Shown: positions 8,771 through 16,913, counted from the stretch's first letter. The stretch is 64,000 nt of DNA from Listeria innocua (GCF_028596125.1 NZ_CP117229.1:1162001-1226000); one strand, 5' to 3'. The notes: a model not told the origin generated them from the sequence alone. Numbers and translations are program-made.

Positions 8771-9370
8771 ATGAAAAAGACATTATATTTAATGCGCCAC
8801 GGTCAAACTTTATTTAACCAACGCAAAAAAATTCAAGGATTTTGCGATGCCCCACTTACCGACCTCGGGATTAAACAAGCAAAAATCGCTGGGAGTTACT
8901 TTAAAGAAAATAATATAACATTCGATCAAGTTTACAGTTCCACATCAGAGCGCGCATGTGACACGTTAGAGCTGATTACGGACAAAAGCTATCAACGGTT
9001 GAAAGGTTTGAAAGAATGGAATTTTGGTGCTTTTGAAGGCGAGAGCGAAGACCTGAACCCACCACTACCATATGGAGATTTTTTTGCCGAGTATGGGGGA
9101 GAGCGAGAAGTAGATTTCAGAGACCGTTTAGTAACAACAATGGAACGTATCATGAGCCAAGATAACCATGATACTGTCCTCGCTGTTTCCCACGGAGCAG
9201 CCTGTGCTCAATTTGCCAGATATTGGGAAAAAACAAGCAAAATTGGCAAAGTAACAGGACTGAAAAATTGCTGCATTCTGAAGTTTGAATATGAAAACGG
9301 TAGATTTACTTTAGTTAATTTTATTAATCATGATTTTGAGAATGGGACGCATATGGAAAGTGTTAAATAA
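8771..9370 (+). CDS. Histidine phosphatase (phosphoglycerate-mutase family)
   Basis: A 199-residue member of the histidine phosphatase superfamily. The catalytic L-M-R-H-G-Q-T motif sits near residue 7, a second conserved arginine lies in S-T-S-E-R-A near 55, and V-S-H-G-A near 139 carries the second histidine. The substrate is not predictable; related Listeria and Bacillus enzymes act on sugar phosphates or act as broad phosphatases. The ATG at 8771 follows CGGAGGA. The last bases of the gene (from 9333) are duplicated 2.4 kb downstream as part of the repeat flanking the LXG cassette. Confidence 0.85.
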   Translation: MKKTLYLMRHGQTLFNQRKKIQGFCDAPLTDLGIKQAKIAGSYFKENNITFDQVYSSTSERACDTLELITDKSYQRLKGLKEWNFGAFEGESEDLNPPLPYGDFFAEYGGEREVDFRDRLVTTMERIMSQDNHDTVLAVSHGAACAQFARYWEKTSKIGKVTGLKNCCILKFEYENGRFTLVNFINHDFENGTHMESVK

Positions 9371-9414
9371 ACAACTCATGAACGTTAGGTTTTATACGAA
9401 AGACAATATAGTTA

Positions 9415-9443
9415 GAAGAGGTGCAAATTAGCATCTCTTTTTG
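9415..9443 (+). terminator. Intrinsic terminator within left repeat
   Basis: AGAGGTGC pairs with GCATCTCT across a six-base loop and is followed by T5. It ends the phosphatase transcript. Confidence 0.8.
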
Positions 9444-9492
9444 TATACAATTGTTCTTGTTTTAAAAATTTTTCAACTTTTTCAACAATCTA

Positions 9493-9521
9493 TTGCGCCG
9501 TTTTTCACAATTCGATATAAT
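9493..9521 (+). promoter_or_regulatory. SigmaA promoter of the LXG operon
   Basis: -35 TTGCGC (9493-9498), 17-base spacer, perfect -10 TATAAT (9516-9521). The same promoter is duplicated at 11883-11911. Confidence 0.75.
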
Positions 9522-9565
9522 TATTATTGAGTGAATACAATATTACACATAAGAAGGTGGAAAGA

Positions 9566-9928
9566 ATGTCAAAATATGATGCTGAAATTGTTAATGCACA
9601 ACAATCCATCACCGGACAACAAGAAAAAATACGAAGATTAAAAGAACTTATCACAAAAATAGAAAGAAAAGGTGAACAGATTAGTTCCATACCTATTCGC
9701 CAAATCGATTTACCATTTGATTTTTGGCAAGGTAAATCTGATAGTGTCATGAGAGAAGTACTTCAAAGGCGACTTCAATTTTGGAATAATCAAAATGCTG
9801 TAGTGAATGACCTTGTACAGGAATTGCGCGCAGCGATGACTAAAATGCAAAATCAGATAAGTGATTATCAAGCGGATATTAGCTACTATACAAATTTAAA
9901 ACAAATGGAGGAAGAAGTAAATGTCTGA
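9566..9928 (+). CDS. Small helical LXG partner, DUF5082/YwqH-like
   Basis: A 120-residue, almost wholly alpha-helical, charged protein with no signal peptide or membrane segment. It has a central F-D-F-W-Q-G-K-S motif (about residues 51-58), a W-x-G type turn between two long helices as in WXG100-like proteins. Size, fold and position match DUF5082 (YwqH-like) proteins, the first gene of Bacillus ywqHIJ LXG operons. Such proteins are thought to bind the LXG domain and help present the toxin to the type VII (Ess/Yuk) secretion machine. The ATG at 9566 follows AAGGTGG. It overlaps the next gene by 8 bases. Confidence 0.7.
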   Translation: MSKYDAEIVNAQQSITGQQEKIRRLKELITKIERKGEQISSIPIRQIDLPFDFWQGKSDSVMREVLQRRLQFWNNQNAVVNDLVQELRAAMTKMQNQISDYQADISYYTNLKQMEEEVNV

Positions 9929-10196
9929 TATACAAGTAAATGAATCACAAATAATTAAAAGTATGAATCAATTTGCTGGTAAGCAAAAAGTACTTTATAA
10001 AAAATCTTCCTCTACTTCCCATAATAATAAACTAGCTACATATCATAAAATACAAACTATATTAACAAAAATGGATACTCAAATGAATCAATTACAGCAG
10101 TTAGGCGAGCGAACGACACAAGACATAGAGAAGAATTGTGCTGAATTCGTTAACTTAGATAAAAATCTATTAACTGATATTGAAGTAACGGGGTGA
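9921..10196 (+). CDS. Small helical LXG partner, DUF5344/YwqI-like
   Basis: A 91-residue helical protein that starts inside the previous gene. It is rich in K, Q and N, has no cysteine-based or membrane features, and ends in a helix with C-A-E-F-V-N-L-D-K. Position and size match the DUF5344 (YwqI-like) second partner of LXG operons, but the family match is judged by context more than by motif. The ribosome binding site GGAGGAAG lies in the end of the upstream gene, so the two are probably translationally coupled. It likely forms a helical complex with the LXG domain of the next protein. Confidence 0.6.
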   Translation: MSDIQVNESQIIKSMNQFAGKQKVLYKKSSSTSHNNKLATYHKIQTILTKMDTQMNQLQQLGERTTQDIEKNCAEFVNLDKNLLTDIEVTG

Positions 10197-10203
10197 TTGT
10201 AAA

Positions 10204-11664
10204 ATGAAGATAGATGTCAGAGAATTAAATGAGATAGTTAGCGAGAATATAGTAATGCTTAAGAAAGAGTATGAAAATTTAAATATAGCAATGAACGCTA
10301 CAACCAATTTCACAGTAGAAACTCAGGAATTTTTTAAAGGAAAAACAGCAGATGCAAGTCGTGCTTATCTACAAGAGGCATATAAACCTGTACAACAAAA
10401 AACGCTAGAAGTTAATAAATTGATGACAAAAATATTGAGCGAATATATTGCAGATGCCGAGGCACAGTTCGGAGCAAATGGTATGATAGATATTCAATCT
10501 ATTGTAATGGAATACAAGCGCAGTTTTAATCAAGTTAGTGATGATGAAATGAGAGAATACCGCGATTTGAATAATCTTATTCAAGAGGCAAACGAATTTA
10601 CTTACTTTCAGTCGAGTAATTTAGGTTTTTTTGAAGAATTGCATCATGATGCTTTAACAGAAATAACAAATATTCGCATGAAACTAGAAGACTTTGAAAC
10701 CAAATGGAATGTTGAACTTAGTAAAGCTGAAAAATTACAAAAAGAGCTTGATTGGATGTTAACACAAGTTAATGATAATAAAATAATTCCAACAAGCTAT
10801 CAAGCCGGAACGCTCCCATTCGGTAAGCCATTTAAATCACGAGATGAGTTTGATACAGTGCAAGAATATTACCAATATGTCGTTGAATGGGCAGTGGCAA
10901 ATGGTAAAGCGAAAGAAATCATTGTTGATGGGCAAAGATATTATGAGTTTACCGATACTTTTTATTATGAAAATTATAATAAGGAAGTCAATGGAACATT
11001 AGTTATGACAGAAGTAAATGGAGAAATGATATTATTTGTACAACGTAAAGATATAGAGAGTGCAGTTTCTGTTCCTTTTGGAGTATTTTACCCAGATCCA
11101 TTTCAAAGGCTAGCAAATGGAGGAGAAACAGATGGAACTATAAAATTATATCACTGGAAGAGCAAAGATATACCAGAAGGACTAAGTGTTCCAAACGAAG
11201 AATTAAAGGCTATGGCAGATTTCTTCGCAGATACACAGAATAGTTATGATGCAGGTATGGCTATATTAAAATATTTGGCTCATAACAAAAATCCTGAAAA
11301 GCTATCATTTACAGATACAGAATTAGATAAAGTTGCAACGAATTGGTCTGGCGGTAAAAATAGATTTGACTTTGCAGGTGAAGTTGAGGCGCATGCTGAT
11401 ATGCTTACTGATTCAATACTAACAGAACTTGCCGCGAAGCCAATGGATAAAATTGATAGACCTGGTAATACAGATGAAGAGAAGGAGCAAGGATATTATC
11501 ACGCAGCTTCAATAGCTGATATGCAAAAAGGAGAAGATGGAATGATGAACAAAAGTTTTAATTCGATTTGGGGTTCTGGCCAATATTCAGCTTATCTTCA
11601 AAACCTTATGCATGGACAAGAGAATACGCCGAAAGCTAAAAAGAGAAGTTTCCCACGCCAATAA
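10204..11664 (+). CDS. LXG-domain protein, putative type VII-secreted effector
   Basis: A 486-residue protein. Residues 1 to about 215 are helical and fit the LXG domain, including F-F-K-G-K-T-A-D-A near residue 45, where LXG proteins carry their L-x-G turn. No classical signal peptide is present, as expected for type VII export. The C-terminal region (about 215-486) begins with F-G-K-P-F-K and a Y-Y-E-F-T-D strand region. It carries H-A-D-M-L-T-D and ends in a Y-Y-H-A-A segment and a basic K-K-R-S-F-P-R-Q tail. I do not recognise its toxin fold. The two upstream small proteins form the usual helper pair. No clear immunity gene follows directly; the next frame is a broken two-TM protein 320 bases away. 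Toxin activity is inference. Confidence 0.75.
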   Translation: MKIDVRELNEIVSENIVMLKKEYENLNIAMNATTNFTVETQEFFKGKTADASRAYLQEAYKPVQQKTLEVNKLMTKILSEYIADAEAQFGANGMIDIQSIVMEYKRSFNQVSDDEMREYRDLNNLIQEANEFTYFQSSNLGFFEELHHDALTEITNIRMKLEDFETKWNVELSKAEKLQKELDWMLTQVNDNKIIPTSYQAGTLPFGKPFKSRDEFDTVQEYYQYVVEWAVANGKAKEIIVDGQRYYEFTDTFYYENYNKEVNGTLVMTEVNGEMILFVQRKDIESAVSVPFGVFYPDPFQRLANGGETDGTIKLYHWKSKDIPEGLSVPNEELKAMADFFADTQNSYDAGMAILKYLAHNKNPEKLSFTDTELDKVATNWSGGKNRFDFAGEVEAHADMLTDSILTELAAKPMDKIDRPGNTDEEKEQGYYHAASIADMQKGEDGMMNKSFNSIWGSGQYSAYLQNLMHGQENTPKAKKRSFPRQ

Positions 11665-11814
11665 TTTTTTATAAATACTAGTAGTGATTTACAATGTAAT
11701 AATCATAAAAAGCTAGTTACTATTAATAAGTAATTCCTTTCAAAATTTGAGAATGGAAAGCACTAAATAAAAAAACGTAAACATTAGGTTTTTTTATGAA
11801 AGAATATATAGTTA

Positions 11815-11843
11815 GAAGAGGTGCAAATTTGCATCTCTTTTTG
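11815..11843 (+). terminator. Intrinsic terminator within right repeat
   Basis: AGAGGTGCAAATTTGCATCTCT followed by T-run; the stem is one pair longer than in the left copy. It ends the LXG operon. Confidence 0.8.
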
Positions 11844-11882
11844 TATACAATTATTCTTACTTTAGAATTTTCCAACAAGCCA

Positions 11883-11911
11883 TTGCGCCGTTTTTCACAA
11901 TTCGATATAAT
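11883..11911 (+). promoter_or_regulatory. SigmaA promoter, duplicate of the LXG promoter
   Basis: -35 TTGCGC (11883-11888), 17-base spacer, -10 TATAAT (11906-11911), identical to the promoter at 9493-9521. It would drive the broken membrane protein gene. Confidence 0.7.
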
Positions 11912-11984
11912 TATTATTGAGTGAATACAAAATTACACCTCAATTTTTAAGAACGTAAATGAAAGAATACTGAATGGGTGAATT

Positions 11985-12655
11985 ATGAATAATAAGCTAA
12001 AATTTATTTTAAAAACACTATTAGGGGTGTTTTTACTATCTCTTTCTATGTATCTTTTTTTAGCTCAATTCAGCAAATTAGTTGGCTAGAAAATAGTAGT
12101 ATGGAAGATAGAACACGGTACTTTTTACAAAGGAAATTTAATGATGATTGGAAAGATATCTCCCCGAACTTAGCATTTGATTTCAATGTTGAAAGTGGTC
12201 GAAATAAATTAATGACAGCGCATTTTGATATATCCGCGCAAGTCGAAAATAGAAAAGATGATTTACACACATTTAAAACTAAAAAGAAAAGTGAGTTCAG
12301 TAAACTTATTACATTTGATATCGAAGTAATTAAAAATGTAAAAGCAAGTACTAAAATTGAAAAGAAGCAGACAGTATATATACATCCATTACCTGTAAAA
12401 GAGAACAATGAAATTTATACACTTCAGTTTTCTAATAATATGTATCAACCCAATCGAAAAATGGAAAAAGGATTAGACATACGGTCATCAGATGTGGTTG
12501 ATAGCGTAATTTCTTCTCAGAAAAAGTATCAACTTTTACTTGAGCAGATCACAACAAAAGAATTATCAAGCAAAAAACTAACAAAGAATATTATACTTTT
12601 ACTTAGCATTTTGGTTTTGGGAGCTTATGCATATTTAATAATTATTAAAAAGTAG
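11985..12655 (+). pseudogene. Two-TM protein gene interrupted by a frameshift in a T7 tract
   Basis: An ATG at 11985 opens MNNKLKFILK and a hydrophobic helix but stops after 34 codons. The frame that then continues runs to 12655. The switch falls at seven T residues (12055-12061). One extra T would join the parts into a 223-residue protein with an N-terminal membrane helix, a polar charged middle of about 150 residues and a C-terminal helix (about 199-220) ending in two lysines. As written, only a 184-residue product from ATG 12101 could be made, and that ATG lacks a good binding site. No family recognised. Its place after an LXG operon makes a membrane-bound immunity or accessory protein possible. 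A sequencing error, slippage switching or true decay cannot be told apart here. Confidence 0.65.
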
Positions 12656-12699
12656 AAAAAGCGCAGTACACCAAGCGGGCTCAGTGTACTGCGCTTTTT
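12656..12699. terminator. Bidirectional terminator
   Basis: AAAAAGCGCAGTACAC pairs with GTGTACTGCGCTTTTT. It separates two convergent genes. Confidence 0.9.
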
Positions 12700-12702
12700 C
12701 AT

Positions 12703-12963
12703 TTATTGAAACAAATTCTTTATTTTATCCAAAAACCCACCAGTTAACTCATTCGCAGTATCTTGCAAGTTTTCCGTAAGTCCGCTCGCTTTATCTTGCA
12801 GATTTTCCGTTAGGTTTGTCGCTTCATTCTGTAAATTTTCCGTGACATTACTTGCTTGTTCGCCAAGCTCAGATGCTTTGGTTGTTGCCTCTTCTGTCAG
12901 TGTTCCTAGATTTTCCAGGGGCAGGGACTCGGTAACTTTATTCTTCAAATCATCTAAATTCAT
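12703..12963 (-). CDS. Small amphipathic-helix protein with 11-residue repeats
   Basis: An 86-residue soluble protein made almost wholly of 11-residue repeats of the form T-E-N-L-Q-x-x-A-x-x-L (about residues 38-75), preceded by a T-K-A-S-E-L-G-E-Q version. This periodicity gives an amphipathic helix like that of LEA or YtxH-tail-like stress proteins. There is no signal peptide, cysteine or membrane helix. The ATG at 12963 follows AAGGAGGAAAC; the upstream in-frame starts lack a binding site. It is divergent from the helicase gene. A stress or surface-association role is inference only. Confidence 0.65.
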   Translation of the reverse strand: MNLDDLKNKVTESLPLENLGTLTEEATTKASELGEQASNVTENLQNEATNLTENLQDKASGLTENLQDTANELTGGFLDKIKNLFQ

Positions 12964-13086
12964 TGTTTCCTCCTTATTTTGGAAGCTTAGAGTCCATTTT
13001 AAAGGAAGTAGGAGCGAAGTACAAACAATTCGTTCCGTCATTTGTGAAAAAATATGGTATGATGATATGAGGAAATGAGGACTGAC

Positions 13087-14499
13087 ATGAATAATTTAAA
13101 ATTAAGTGAAGAAATTAAAAGAGCCATTAATGAACTAGGATATAAAGAAGCTACCCCTGTTCAAAAAGCAGTAATTCCAGTTGCCTTAACAGGAGAAGAT
13201 ATTGTTGCTAAATCACAAACTGGTAGCGGGAAAACAGCAGCATTTGCGATTCCAATTGCAGAACAGGTTGTTTGGGAAGAAAACAAACCACAAGCGCTAA
13301 TTATCGTACCAACGAGAGAACTTGCAATGCAGGTTAAGACAGAATGTACGAATATTGGACGATTTAAACGAATTAAAGCAGCAGCAATATATGGACAATC
13401 ACCTTTTGCTAAACAAAAATTAGAATTAAGTCAAAAAAACCATATTGTTGTTGGAACGCCGGGGCGATTACTGGATCATATCGAAAAAGGATCACTTAAT
13501 GTCGATAAAGTAGCCCATTTAGTTTTAGATGAAGTAGACGAAATGTTAAGCATGGGCTTTATTGACCAAGTAGAAGATATTCTTAGCCGTTTACCAAAAC
13601 AGCGTCAAAACTTATTTTTCTCAGCGACATTACCTGAAGAAATGCAAGATTTAATTAAACGCTATCAAGATAATCCAATGGTAATTGAAATGGCTTCTGA
13701 AAAAACAAATCCAATTTTTCATGTGGAAATGCAAACGGATAATAAAGAAAAAACGTTAAAAGATGTTTTAATTACTGAAAATCCTGACAGTGCAATTATT
13801 TTTTGCAATACGAAAAATCAAGTCGATGAACTCACCGATTTACTCGATGTAAAAGCTAGTAAAATTCATGGCGGTTTAAGACAAGAAGATCGTTTCCGCG
13901 CTATGGATGATTTCAAAAGCGGAAAATCACGTTTCTTAATTGCGACAGATGTAGCCGGTCGAGGAATTGATGTTGATAATGTCTCGCTTGTAATTAATTA
14001 CGATTTACCAATTGAAAAAGAGAACTACGTGCACCGAATCGGACGTACTGGCCGTGCTGGAAAAAGTGGAAAAGCTATCAGTTTTGTTAAAACGAATGAA
14101 AATCCGCTTCTTCGTGATATAGAAGAAATGCTAAATATTACGATTGAGAAAAAGCGGAAACCAACTATCATCGAAGTAAAAGCAAATGAAGAAGCTTTCC
14201 GTAAAAAACAACAAAAACGCCCAACCATAAAGAAAGCTCGCGGTGAAAAACTAAATAAAAATATTATGAAACTTTATTTTAACGGTGGTAAAAAGAAAAA
14301 AATCCGTGCGGTAGATTTTGTTGGAACCATTTCTAAATTAGAAGGGATTACAGCGGAAGATATTGGTATTATTACGATTGAAGACCATGTATCCTTTGTC
14401 GAAATTTTAAACGGAAAAGGCCCAGCTGTCCTTGAAATGATGCGCTCACGAAAAGTGAAAGGCAGACGTCTCAAAGTCAACGAAGCAAGAAAACGATAA
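13087..14499 (+). CDS. dbpA: DEAD-box RNA helicase, DbpA/YxiN type
   Basis: A 470-residue ATP-dependent RNA helicase. Visible motifs are the Q motif near T-P-V-Q-K-A, Walker A S-Q-T-G-S-G-K-T (about 47-54), P-T-R-E-L-A, T-P-G-R-L, motif [15 protein letters not shown] and H-R-I-G-R-T-G-R. Motif II reads D-E-V-D (148-151) instead of D-E-A-D. The C-terminal 75 residues match the DbpA RRM-like domain that binds hairpin 92 of 23S rRNA, so a role in 50S ribosome assembly is likely. The ATG at 13087 follows ATGAGG at proper spacing; the ATG 12 bases upstream has no usable site. Confidence 0.85.
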   Translation: MNNLKLSEEIKRAINELGYKEATPVQKAVIPVALTGEDIVAKSQTGSGKTAAFAIPIAEQVVWEENKPQALIIVPTRELAMQVKTECTNIGRFKRIKAAAIYGQSPFAKQKLELSQKNHIVVGTPGRLLDHIEKGSLNVDKVAHLVLDEVDEMLSMGFIDQVEDILSRLPKQRQNLFFSATLPEEMQDLIKRYQDNPMVIEMASEKTNPIFHVEMQTDNKEKTLKDVLITENPDSAIIFCNTKNQVDELTDLLDVKASKIHGGLRQEDRFRAMDDFKSGKSRFLIATDVAGRGIDVDNVSLVINYDLPIEKENYVHRIGRTGRAGKSGKAISFVKTNENPLLRDIEEMLNITIEKKRKPTIIEVKANEEAFRKKQQKRPTIKKARGEKLNKNIMKLYFNGGKKKKIRAVDFVGTISKLEGITAEDIGIITIEDHVSFVEILNGKGPAVLEMMRSRKVKGRRLKVNEARKR

Positions 14500-14522
14500 T
14501 TTAAAGCAAAGAAGGTCACGCA

Positions 14523-14786
14523 ATGGAAAGGCCAGATAATCGACTTATTATAATGGTGTTAGAAGTTGTCAAAAATCCTGTATACAATATAAAATCATTA
14601 ACCATCAATTTTCTGCAAAGTGATATTGTTGGCAATTCTACGAGAAATGAGTTGTTATACTGCACTTACTGGCTTGAATTTCATGGCTTTATCATACGTG
14701 ACGAAAATAATAATAATAAAAAATATTATAGTATGACGCAGCAAGGTAATCATTTACTTCAAAAAATTAAAAATGAACTTTCTTAG
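14523..14786 (+). CDS. Small winged-helix-like hypothetical protein
   Basis: An 87-residue protein that may be a YjcQ-like winged-helix domain: three helices followed by a beta wing of the form G-F-I-I-R-D-E-N-N-N-N-K-K-Y-Y-S-M-T, and a last helix with G-N-H-L-L-Q-K-I. The pattern resembles small DNA-binding wHTH proteins, but I cannot name a family with confidence. The ATG at 14523 follows GAAGG and lies 23 bases after dbpA on the same strand, so they may be co-transcribed. A terminator follows after about 70 bases. Confidence 0.6.
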   Translation: MERPDNRLIIMVLEVVKNPVYNIKSLTINFLQSDIVGNSTRNELLYCTYWLEFHGFIIRDENNNNKKYYSMTQQGNHLLQKIKNELS

Positions 14787-14858
14787 TTTGTTCATACTTT
14801 TTTCATATTTATTCGGTATATTAAGAGTAACCTTTTTTTCAATGAAATATCTCACCTG

Positions 14859-14902
14859 ACAGCATCCGTTTCCCAACCTAAACACGGATGCTGTTATTTT
14901 TT
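14859..14902 (+). terminator. Intrinsic terminator
   Basis: ACAGCATCCGT and ACGGATGCTGT form an 11-bp stem followed by TATTTTTT. Confidence 0.85.
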
Positions 14903-14952
14903 ATGCCGTTAAATATGCTATACTAATAAAAACGAAAAAAGAAGGTTAAACT

Positions 14953-15429
14953 ATGTATAAATACACGCTCTGCTTTATCCAAAGAGCTGATGAAATTTTA
15001 TTATTAAACAGACAAAAATCCCCTTGGATGGGAAGTTGGAACGGCGTTGGTGGAAAAATCGAGCCCGGAGAATCACTCATTGAATCTATCAAACGTGAAA
15101 TTAAAGAAGAGACTGGAATTAATGCAGCCGACTACGAAATACGTGATATTGGTGAAATGAAATGGTTTGTAGAAGGGGAGAACCTTGGCGGCATGCATTT
15201 GTTTGTTGCTAAACTGAAAGATGACTTTATATACCAAACCCCGCTGGCAACCGATGAAGGAATTCTCGACTTTAAAAAAATATCATGGATACTTAATCAA
15301 GAGAATACTGGTGTAGTGAACAATCTACCTTATCTGATCAAACATGTTCCGGATGATTTGAAGAGAATAGAAGTTACAACAAAATACCGTGAAAATACAT
15401 TATTACATATTAGCCATCAAGTCTTATAA
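14953..15429 (+). CDS. NUDIX hydrolase, MutT-like
   Basis: A 158-residue NUDIX enzyme. The Nudix box starts at G-G-K-I-E-P-G-E-S near residue 35 and continues with R-E-I-K-E-E-T-G, giving the full G-x5-E-x7-R-E-U-x-E-E signature. The start M-Y-K-Y-T-L-C-F-I-Q-R and W-M-G-S-W-N-G-V-G-G resemble 8-oxo-dGTP diphosphatases that clean the nucleotide pool. The real substrate is unproven. The ATG at 14953 follows AGAAGG. It stands alone between terminators. Confidence 0.8.
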   Translation: MYKYTLCFIQRADEILLLNRQKSPWMGSWNGVGGKIEPGESLIESIKREIKEETGINAADYEIRDIGEMKWFVEGENLGGMHLFVAKLKDDFIYQTPLATDEGILDFKKISWILNQENTGVVNNLPYLIKHVPDDLKRIEVTTKYRENTLLHISHQVL

Positions 15430-15458
15430 AAAAAGCATTGCGCTGATTCGCAATGCTT
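15427..15458 (-). terminator. Intrinsic terminator of the MFS transcript
   Basis: AAGCATTGCG pairs with CGCAATGCTT; on the minus strand it is followed by a run of seven T. It overlaps the end of the convergent NUDIX gene. Confidence 0.75.
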
Positions 15459-15465
15459 CCATTTA

Positions 15466-15711
15466 TCAAGATGTAGTAAAATAATTAGCTTCCCATCTAC
15501 TAATTAAATTTTGAGCATCATCGGTAGATAATTTTTTATGGCCGATAATTTGTTCTTTCGCAATTTCTAGACTTTCAAAATGATCAATTAATCGCTGCGA
15601 TGGGTTATTAATATAGACGTCACTAAGCAAAATAGAATGATTTTTTTCACTTTCAATCGCTCGGACTCCTACGATATAACCTGCTGCGGTAATGAGTAAT
15701 AATTTATTCAT
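15466..15711 (-). CDS. Hypothetical protein, 81 aa, coupled to MFS gene
   Basis: An 81-residue protein starting MNKLLLITAAGYIVGVRAIE, with a mildly hydrophobic first strand, then mixed helix and strand with L-S-T-D-D-A-Q-N-L and a W-E-A-N-Y tail. No family recognised. Its start overlaps the MFS gene stop by 4 bases, so it is translationally coupled and likely functions with, or is regulated like, the transporter. Confidence 0.65.
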   Translation of the reverse strand: MNKLLLITAAGYIVGVRAIESEKNHSILLSDVYINNPSQRLIDHFESLEIAKEQIIGHKKLSTDDAQNLISRWEANYFTTS

Positions 15712-16913
15712 AATTCTTCGCTCCCTTTTAGTTGTTCATGTGCGCCACTGGACACTTTTTTTCTGGATAAAAACATGTAAATAAATACGCAAACAAATGC
15801 GATAGCACCAGCGATAATGTAAATACCTTGGAATGAAAGAACATGATGAATTTCACCCATAATATAAGGTCCGATACCAAGGCCTAAATCAAGCCCAATA
15901 AAGTAAGTAGATAAACCAATGCCAATACGGTGGGGTTCACAAACTTTCAAACAAACAGCTTGTCCATTCGACATAAAAGTTCCATAACCTAAACCAATTA
16001 ATCCACCTGAAATAAGTAAAACAATACTTGATGTTGCAGTACTAAGCACAACTAGACCAACTGCTAAAAAGAGATAACTAGGATACATGACATATTTTTC
16101 ACCTTTTGCATCAAATAGTTTCCCTGACATAGGTCTGGTAAAAGTAATAACTAACGCATAGACAACAAAGAAAAAAGTACCAGCGCTAACTAAATTAATT
16201 TCTCGCGCATACGAAGCAAGGAAGGTAAGTACGCTTGAATAAGAAATCCCCATCAAAAAGGCAATAAAAGTAATCGGAATAACTTTTGTTTCAATAAAAC
16301 TTTTGACAGTCCAAGTTTGTAATGCTGTCCGATGTTCTTTTGTTAAAACAATATTTTTTACTGGTAGATAGAAACAAAGCAGTGCAGTTAATAAGACAAT
16401 AACCGTGGAAAAAATAATAATCGTATAAAAGCTTGTTTTACTTAACAAAATCATTCCAATAAATGGTCCAATGGCAGCAGCAAGACTCGTACTAAGACCA
16501 TAATAATTAATGCCTTCTCCGTTTCTAGAATTAGGAATATAAGCAGTAACAATGGCATTTGTTGCAGTAGAAGTTGTTCCATATGCAAACCCATTTAAAA
16601 AGCGAATAATAAACATAATTGCAATCGTCGGCATGTATAAGTAAGCCATCGTCGTTACTAAGAAAAATAAAATACCAAACCTTAAAACTTGCTTACGACC
16701 AAATAACTCAAGCTTTTTCCCCATATAAAGTCTCGCAAGGAGCGTACCAATAATATAAATACCAGAAGCAAAACCCGCTTCGCCGAGTGATGCACCCAGC
16801 TCTTCTTGGGCAATGACAGCAATAATCACCATCAGCAAATAATAGACAAGATAAACGACAAAGTTAATCAATGTTATTAAAACAAAACCCTTATTAAATA
16901 ATTTTTCTTTCAT
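15708..16913 (-). CDS. Major facilitator superfamily exporter
   Basis: A 401-residue integral membrane protein with 12 hydrophobic segments. The MFS signature between helices 2 and 3 is present as L-Y-M-G-K-K-L-E-L-F-G-R-K. A second half copy has G-K-L-F-D-A-K-G-E-K. It most resembles the multidrug or metabolite efflux branch of the superfamily (YfkF/NarK-like open reading frames in Bacilli), but the substrate cannot be read. The ATG at 16913 follows AGGAAGGGA. It is divergent from a Crp/Fnr regulator, a common arrangement for a regulated transporter. Confidence 0.8.
   Translation of the reverse strand: MKEKLFNKGFVLITLINFVVYLVYYLLMVIIAVIAQEELGASLGEAGFASGIYIIGTLLARLYMGKKLELFGRKQVLRFGILFFLVTTMAYLYMPTIAIMFIIRFLNGFAYGTTSTATNAIVTAYIPNSRNGEGINYYGLSTSLAAAIGPFIGMILLSKTSFYTIIIFSTVIVLLTALLCFYLPVKNIVLTKEHRTALQTWTVKSFIETKVIPITFIAFLMGISYSSVLTFLASYAREINLVSAGTFFFVVYALVITFTRPMSGKLFDAKGEKYVMYPSYLFLAVGLVVLSTATSSIVLLISGGLIGLGYGTFMSNGQAVCLKVCEPHRIGIGLSTYFIGLDLGLGIGPYIMGEIHHVLSFQGIYIIAGAIAFVCVFIYMFLSRKKVSSGAHEQLKGSEEL

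Larger units (their letters stand above)
9333..9548 (+). repeat. Direct repeat, left copy (flanks LXG cassette)
   Basis: About 216 bases, repeated imperfectly at 11743-11938. The copy covers the last codons of the phosphatase gene, an intrinsic terminator and a promoter. Blocks such as GTTAGAAGAGGTGCAAA and TTGCGCCGTTTTTCACAA are identical in both copies. Confidence 0.85.
11743..11938 (+). repeat. Direct repeat, right copy (flanks LXG cassette)
   Basis: An imperfect copy of 9333-9548. It begins with TTTGAGAATGG, followed by a shortened relic of the phosphatase 3' end up to AAATAA. A terminator (11815-11843) and a promoter (11883-11911) follow. It fills most of the 320-base gap after the LXG gene; nothing else is visible there. 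Confidence 0.85.

Noticed and set aside
12101-12655. Intact 184-aa gene starting at ATG 12101
   Set aside because: No binding site, and an out-of-frame membrane helix with a proper start lies just upstream; a frameshifted gene explains the data better.
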